In this document: positions 59,685 to 64,000 of the stretch, in pieces
How the letters are laid out: each line of letters opens with the position of its first letter
How positions within the stretch are numbered: position 1 is the stretch's first letter
Assembly: GCF_014651895.1 (NCBI RefSeq)
Contig: NZ_BMXT01000001.1
Span: 558,001 to 622,000, forward strand
DNA length: 64,000 nucleotides
Direction: 5' to 3'
Source: Rhodanobacter panaciterrae
GTDB taxonomy: Bacteria; Pseudomonadota; Gammaproteobacteria; Xanthomonadales; Rhodanobacteraceae
The notes under the pieces: generated by a model
The model's database searches: none
What the model saw: only the letters and a program-made list of their open reading frames with translations
Told to the model about the DNA's origin: nothing
Program-made: the position numbers and the translations under genes

Positions 59685-60170
59685 ATGTCCAGTGTCTACG
59701 ATTTCAGTGCCCGCGATATTGATGGCAATCAGCGCTCGCTCGCCGAATGGCGCGGCAAGACCTTGCTGATCGTCAATGTCGCGTCCAAGTGCGGTTTCAC
59801 GCCGCAATACAAGGGACTGGAAAACCTGTGGCAGGACCAGCGCGATCGCGGACTGGTGGTGCTGGGCTTTCCATGTGACCAGTTCGGCCATCAGGAGCCG
59901 GGCGACGAGAGCGAGATCAAGACGTTCTGCAGCACCCAGTACGACGTGACCTTTCCGATGTTCGCCAAGGTCGAAGTCAACGGCGAGCATGCCGATCCGC
60001 TGTACAAGTGGCTGAAGAGCGAGGGCAAAGGCATCCTCGGCAGCGAGTCGATCAAGTGGAACTTCACCAAGTTCCTGGTCGACGCGGAAGGTCAGGTGGT
60101 GAAGCGCTATGCCTCCACCGACACGCCGGAGAAGATCGGCAAGGACACGTTGGTGCGACTGGGCGGCTGA
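59685..60170 (+). CDS. Glutathione peroxidase
   Basis: 161 residues. A cysteine-based peroxidase: catalytic Cys 36 in NVASKCGFTPQY, Gln near residue 70 following FPCDQFGHQEPG, and Trp 125 with Asn in KWNFTKFLVD, completing the tetrad. These enzymes reduce lipid and organic hydroperoxides with thioredoxin or glutathione. ATG 59685 is the first in frame giving the conserved start. It stands alone, divergent from metNIQ and convergent with dacB. Confidence 0.93.
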   Translation: MSSVYDFSARDIDGNQRSLAEWRGKTLLIVNVASKCGFTPQYKGLENLWQDQRDRGLVVLGFPCDQFGHQEPGDESEIKTFCSTQYDVTFPMFAKVEVNGEHADPLYKWLKSEGKGILGSESIKWNFTKFLVDAEGQVVKRYASTDTPEKIGKDTLVRLGG

Positions 60171-60185
60171 GATGCCGCGGCCGGC

Positions 60186-61730
60186 TCAATCGCGCCCGCG
60201 ATAGCTGGCCAGCAGCACCGCGATCGCATCCGCCTCGCTGCCGACGCTGGGCGCGTCGTCCGCGCGCTGGTAGTTGTTGAGCATGATCGCGAACGCCAGC
60301 CGCTCACCCGCCGCCGTGGTGACATAACCGGCCAGACCATGCACATAGGCCATGCTGCCGGTCTTCGCATGCACGTTATTTTCGGCTGCGGTGCCGCGCA
60401 TGTGACCGAGCAGGGTGCCGTCGACGCCGGCGATCGGCAGCGCCTCGCGCAGCATGTCCGCATAGGGTTGCGCTGCCAGATAGACGAGCAGACGCACCAA
60501 CGCATTCGGAGTAGCCAGATTGCGGCGCGACAGCCCGGTGCCTTCACCGATCAGGCTGGCCGAAGGCGGGATACCGATCTGCGTCAACAGCTGCCGTAGT
60601 GCCTCGATGCCGCGGCTCTCGCTGTTGCTGAAGCCGGCCATGGCGGTGACCGGTTCGTGCGCTCCCACGCTCAGCAGCAGGTTCTGCAGGTACAGGTTCT
60701 GCGAGCGCTTCAGGCCACGTTGCAGAATGTCCTTCAGCGGCGGCGATAGCACTTCGCCGACTGAGTCGGCATGGGCGAGCAGCGCCGCATCACCCTGCGG
60801 CCAATGCAGCGTGCGCAACTTGCCGGTGAGGTGGATGCCGTGGCGTTTCAGCGCCTGCCGCAGTTGCATGCCAGCCACCAGTGCCGGATCAACCATCGCC
60901 AGCTTGAAATGCTGCACCGGCGCGTCAGCGGCGATGCTGCCGAACGCATGCAGGCTGTCCTCGCCCGGCGCGCGATACAGGTTGATGTCGTTTGGCGTGC
61001 GCACTGCGCTGGTAACCAGCTGACTGACCACGACGGGCATGCCGTCGGCCGGAGGAGCAAGCTCCAGTTGCGCCGGGCGGCCAGCTGCCGCACCCGGACT
61101 CACCGTGACGTTGACGATGTTCTCCTGCACGCTCAAGGCGGAGGATGGCACGGCAAACCAGCTCTGCAGATCGCCAGCCTCCCAGCCGGCACCAAAGGTC
61201 GGCCCGGTGAAGTAACTGTCATCGGCGATCAGGTCGCCATGCACGAAACGCAGGCCGCGTGCCGCCGCCTGGCTGGCCAGCTGATCGGCCCAGCCGGCAT
61301 TGTCGGCCGTGCCGAGAGTCGGGTCGCCCATGCCATACAAGATCAGCGAACCGTTCAGGCGGCCATTCACGATACGGTCGCTGGCCAGCAAGCGGGTGGG
61401 GATACGGTAATCCGGACCCAAGGTGGACAGGCTCACTGCGGCGGTGAACAACTTCGCGGTGGACGCCGGTTGCAGCAGCTGGTCGGCATGACGTGTGTAC
61501 AGCGTGCGGCCGCTGTCGAGCGAAACCACGGCAATCCCCCAGCTGGCCGCGGCAAAGCGAGGCTGGTCGATCAACGCATCAATCTGTGCGGCCAGTCCGG
61601 CACTGGTGCTCGCGCCAGGTATCGTCGCGGGCGCTGCGGCACCGAGCCTCGTCGACACGAGGAGCAGGCAGAGCACCATCGGCAGGGACACGGAAAAGCG
61701 GTGCGGGCGACGGCATGGCGGCGTGGTCAT
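60186..61730 (-). CDS. dacB: D-alanyl-D-alanine carboxypeptidase/endopeptidase (PBP4, DacB)
   Basis: 514 residues. The signal peptide (RFSVSLPMVLCLLLVSTRLG) directs export. The penicillin-binding motifs are SxxK at Ser 90 in PASTAKLF, SxN in SQNLYLQNLL, and KTG in HAKTGSMAYVHG. The insertion domain typical of PBP4 lies between the first and second motifs. It trims and hydrolyses peptidoglycan cross-links in the periplasm. ATG 61730 fits the signal peptide. Convergent with the glutathione peroxidase gene. Confidence 0.93.
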   Translation of the reverse strand: MTTPPCRRPHRFSVSLPMVLCLLLVSTRLGAAAPATIPGASTSAGLAAQIDALIDQPRFAAASWGIAVVSLDSGRTLYTRHADQLLQPASTAKLFTAAVSLSTLGPDYRIPTRLLASDRIVNGRLNGSLILYGMGDPTLGTADNAGWADQLASQAAARGLRFVHGDLIADDSYFTGPTFGAGWEAGDLQSWFAVPSSALSVQENIVNVTVSPGAAAGRPAQLELAPPADGMPVVVSQLVTSAVRTPNDINLYRAPGEDSLHAFGSIAADAPVQHFKLAMVDPALVAGMQLRQALKRHGIHLTGKLRTLHWPQGDAALLAHADSVGEVLSPPLKDILQRGLKRSQNLYLQNLLLSVGAHEPVTAMAGFSNSESRGIEALRQLLTQIGIPPSASLIGEGTGLSRRNLATPNALVRLLVYLAAQPYADMLREALPIAGVDGTLLGHMRGTAAENNVHAKTGSMAYVHGLAGYVTTAAGERLAFAIMLNNYQRADDAPSVGSEADAIAVLLASYRGRD

Positions 61731-61844
61731 GCCGCAGTATCGCCAATCCTGCCGCGGTCTGCAGGCATTTTGCGGTGTTCTGGTAACCTTGCAGATTCGT
61801 GTCGGCACCTGGCCGGCGGACTTGAACCTATTCGTGAGACTCAC

Positions 61845-62327
61845 ATGCAGATTGCCCAGAACTCCGTTGCCGCCTTCCATTACACGCTGACCGACGACGA
61901 AGGTCAGGTCATCGACAGCTCCGAAGGCCGCGAGCCGTTGACCTACCTGCATGGCAGCGGCCAGATCGTGCCGGGCCTGGAAAAGCAGATGGAAGGCCGT
62001 GCGGTCGGAGACAAATTCACCGCCGACGTGATCCCCGAAGAGGGCTACGGCGTGCGTCACGCCGAGCTGATGCAGGAAGTGCCGCGCGAGGCCTTCCAGG
62101 GCGTCGAGGACATCCAGCCCGGTATGCAGTTCCAGGGCCGCGGTCCGCAGGGCGAGATCAACGTCACCGTGACCAAGGTCGAGGACGACAAGGTGTTCAT
62201 CGACGGCAACCATCCGCTGGCCGGCAAGACCCTGCATTTCGCGATCGAAGTGACCGATCTGCGCGTCGCCACCGAGGAAGAGCTGGCGCACGGCCACGTG
62301 CACGGTGCGGGTGGTCATCACCACTGA
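61845..62327 (+). CDS. slyD: FKBP-type peptidyl-prolyl isomerase SlyD
   Basis: 160 residues. The FKBP domain contains HYTLTDDEGQVIDSSEGREP, LTYLHGSGQIVPGLEKQMEG and FTADVIPEEGYGVRHAE, with the IF (insert-in-flap) chaperone domain between. The C-terminal tail HGHVHGAGGHHH binds nickel or other metals. SlyD is a cytoplasmic folding helper and participates in nickel delivery. ATG 61845 starts the FKBP fold. The FAD monooxygenase follows after 10 bases, probably co-transcribed. Confidence 0.94.
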   Translation: MQIAQNSVAAFHYTLTDDEGQVIDSSEGREPLTYLHGSGQIVPGLEKQMEGRAVGDKFTADVIPEEGYGVRHAELMQEVPREAFQGVEDIQPGMQFQGRGPQGEINVTVTKVEDDKVFIDGNHPLAGKTLHFAIEVTDLRVATEEELAHGHVHGAGGHHH

Positions 62328-62337
62328 CGCTTACGCC

Positions 62338-63522
62338 ATGCATGGACGCTGGCATATTGCGATTGTGGGTTACGGCGCCGCCGGTCAGGCGGCGTCGTTG
62401 TTTCTGGCGGAACAAGGCCATCGGCTGAGCGTGTTCGAACAGGCCGCAGCACCTGGTCCGGTCGGCGCCGGCTTCCTGCTGCAGCCGACCGGCCTCGGTG
62501 TGCTGGCCCGGCTTGGCCTGCACGAGCAGGTGCTGGCGCAGGGGCAGCGGATCGAACGGCTGTATGGCTGCAATGTGCATGGCCGCTGCGTGATGGACAT
62601 GCGCTATGCCGACCACGCTGCCGACTGCTTCGGCCTTGGGTTGACTCGCGGCAGCCTGTTCACCCTGTTGCGGGACGCTTATGCGGATGCGGCGCAGATC
62701 CGCACCGGCGTCAGCATCGAAACCATCGAAGCGGATGGTCGCTGTCTGCGCGACAGCAACGGCCAGCGTTATGGCCCGTTCGATCTGATCGTGGTTGCCG
62801 ACGGCGCGCACTCACGGTTGCGTGCATCGATGCCGCAGCTGGTGCAGCGCCAGCCGACGTATCCGTGGGGTGCCATGTGGTGCCTGTTGCCGGCAGACGA
62901 ATGGCCGCACCAGGATGTACTTCAGCAGCGCTACGGCGGTACCCGCGAGATGATCGGATTGTTGCCGGTGGGGCGACGGGTCGATCGCGACGGCCGTTGG
63001 CTTACCTTCTATTTCAGCCTGCCAGGTGATCAGGCAGATGCGTTCGATGACGCGGCACTGACGCGCTTGCGCGAGCGCGTGAGGGTGCTGTGGCCCGAGG
63101 CGTTATCACTGCTTGCATCCATCGACGCGCCCCAGCAACTGCAACGGGCACGCTATCGCGACGTCGTGCTGCGCACACCAGTGCACGAACGCACGCTATT
63201 CATCGGCGACGCGGCCCATGCGATGAGCCCGCAACTGGGGCAGGGGGTAAACATGGCGCTTTTGGATGCCCAGGCGCTAGCCGATGCGCTCGCCGCTACC
63301 AACGACATCGAGTTGGCGTTACAGCTGTATCCACGCGCACGACGGCACCACGTGGCGGTGTACCAGCGGCTCAGTCGCTGGCTGACACCGATATTTCAAT
63401 CTGAACGCGATGGCTTGGCCCGGTTGCGCGATCTCGGTTTCGGGCCGCTCGGGCGGATGCCATGGGCCAAGGGACAGATGCTGAAGATTCTCGCCGGTAT
63501 GAAAACCGGCTGGTGGCGTTGA
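62338..63522 (+). CDS. FAD-dependent monooxygenase (UbiH/PHBH-like)
   Basis: 394 residues. The N-terminal FAD motif IAIVGYGAAGQAASLFLAEQ is followed by FLLQPTGLGVLARLGLHEQV and VVADGAHSRLRASMPQL. The second FAD region, LFIGDAAHAMSPQLGQGVNM, carries the GD motif. The family hydroxylates aromatic or quinone-like compounds using NAD(P)H and O2, or oxidises other small molecules. No substrate is implied by neighbours. ATG 62338 matches the Rossmann start. Confidence 0.85.
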   Translation: MHGRWHIAIVGYGAAGQAASLFLAEQGHRLSVFEQAAAPGPVGAGFLLQPTGLGVLARLGLHEQVLAQGQRIERLYGCNVHGRCVMDMRYADHAADCFGLGLTRGSLFTLLRDAYADAAQIRTGVSIETIEADGRCLRDSNGQRYGPFDLIVVADGAHSRLRASMPQLVQRQPTYPWGAMWCLLPADEWPHQDVLQQRYGGTREMIGLLPVGRRVDRDGRWLTFYFSLPGDQADAFDDAALTRLRERVRVLWPEALSLLASIDAPQQLQRARYRDVVLRTPVHERTLFIGDAAHAMSPQLGQGVNMALLDAQALADALAATNDIELALQLYPRARRHHVAVYQRLSRWLTPIFQSERDGLARLRDLGFGPLGRMPWAKGQMLKILAGMKTGWWR

Positions 63523-63531
63523 GCGTCGCGT

Positions 63532-64000
63532 TCAATACCACTCGAGCAGCGAGATACCGAGGCCTGCGTAGGTGGCGTTGTGGTTGTAGTCGATCAGGCT
63601 CTCGCCGTAGCCCTTGAACACTTCCGCATAGCCACGCAGGTTGCCGACGAGCGGGAAGCTCCAGCTGAATTTCGCGGCACCGTGTTGGCGGCTGCCGCCG
63701 CGGAACGAGTCGCGCAGCATCATGCCGAATTCCTGGCCGTGCCATTCGCGGATGATCTGGACCTCACCACGTCCCATGTAGTCGCTGATGTCAGGGTTGT
63801 CGTCGGTGCTGCGTGCTTCGGGAATGCGCCACCACGGGCGGAACATCACGGTCCAGCCATCACGTTCGAAACCGATGTTCGCGATCATCCGGTTCCAGCT
63901 GCGCGATTGCGGATTGTCGCGCCCGTTGGACTGATGGTCGATGCCGATGCCGAGCAGACGGCCGTCCCAGCCGAGCAGGTGATAGTTGGTGTTGAACACC
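63532..64000 (-). CDS. pldA: Outer-membrane phospholipase A (PldA), 5' end beyond the window
   Basis: The 156 C-terminal residues are visible and the frame is open to the window edge. The catalytic region GIDHQSNGRDNPQSRSWNR has the His-Ser pair of OMPLA with Asn nearby. GRGEVQIIREWHGQEFGMML and YGESLIDYNHNATY are further family stretches. OMPLA hydrolyses phospholipids that reach the outer leaflet. It ends 9 bases after the convergent monooxygenase gene. Confidence 0.92.
   Translation of the reverse strand, partial: VFNTNYHLLGWDGRLLGIGIDHQSNGRDNPQSRSWNRMIANIGFERDGWTVMFRPWWRIPEARSTDDNPDISDYMGRGEVQIIREWHGQEFGMMLRDSFRGGSRQHGAAKFSWSFPLVGNLRGYAEVFKGYGESLIDYNHNATYAGLGISLLEWY

Noticed and set aside
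1..64000. CRISPR array, prophage or integrated element
   Set aside because: No regularly spaced repeats, integrase, transposase, phage structural gene or tRNA attachment site was seen.

Overview
The window is one stretch of high-GC chromosome from a gammaproteobacterium, most likely order Xanthomonadales and perhaps family Rhodanobacteraceae (Dyella/Rhodanobacter-like). This placement is inferred from gene content: AcnD/PrpF-type methylcitrate enzymes, a DUF6491 protein, an EgtB/EgtD pair, a Bpt leucyltransferase, a SigF/NrsF pair beside DipZ and MsrB, and composite C/G-rich palindromes between genes. I see no rRNA, tRNA, CRISPR array, prophage or insertion sequence. Gene density is high, and the only gap over 300 bases between protein genes (55209-55565) holds a probable small RNA.

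Layout. 1-4209: propionate catabolism (acnD, cut by the window edge, and prpF), split by a small DUF559 nuclease-like gene framed by two inverted pairs of palindromic repeats. 4322-7491: a drug-efflux MFS pump, a DUF2235 hydrolase, a chaB remnant and a small zincin-like protein. 7587-10108: a GNAT gene followed by minC-minD-minE on the minus strand. 10255-12277: a DesK/NarL-type two-component system. 12511-17680: a START-GyrI-like protein, then a three-gene ABC-2/GldG exporter. 17793-19845: CtaG-like, PCuAC and SCO proteins for copper delivery to cytochrome oxidase. 19924-23441: small membrane proteins, a CPBP protease and a five-gene SPFH operon that includes a 23-residue membrane peptide and an Arc-like regulator. 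23441-31669: purT, an FMN-dependent glutamate synthase-like protein, bpt, tesB, an amidase and rlmKL. 31734-37860: secreted small proteins, ergothioneine genes egtB-egtD, an S10 peptidase and trxC. 37950-42315: two paralogous SH3 secreted proteins flanking an amino-acid permease/Rieske oxygenase pair. 42437-46257: Tat-exported MsrB and DipZ divergent from an ECF sigma/NrsF pair. 46264-55208: yajQ, a flavoprotein, an orphan nuclease in a lower-GC patch, a dehydrogenase, PhzF, rhomboid, a histone-like protein, lipoproteins and a cytochrome c. 55566-64000: pncB, metNIQ, glutathione peroxidase, dacB, slyD, an FAD monooxygenase and pldA (cut by the window edge).

The signals that ordinary annotation would miss are: (1) the DUF559 gene with repeat pairs on both sides, inserted between acnD and prpF; (2) two divergent promoters of the form GTAAC-N16-CGAA between the sigma-factor and dipZ genes, suggesting that the sigma factor controls periplasmic methionine-sulfoxide repair; (3) a probable small RNA upstream of pncB with the same ten-base C-rich motif in two hairpin loops; (4) a decayed duplicate of the metQ leader and signal peptide; and (5) a tandem 11-base repeat in front of the SPFH operon, which itself encodes an Arc-like DNA-binding protein.

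Functions and start sites were read by eye from translated sequence, spacing and ribosome-binding sites. No database search was possible.
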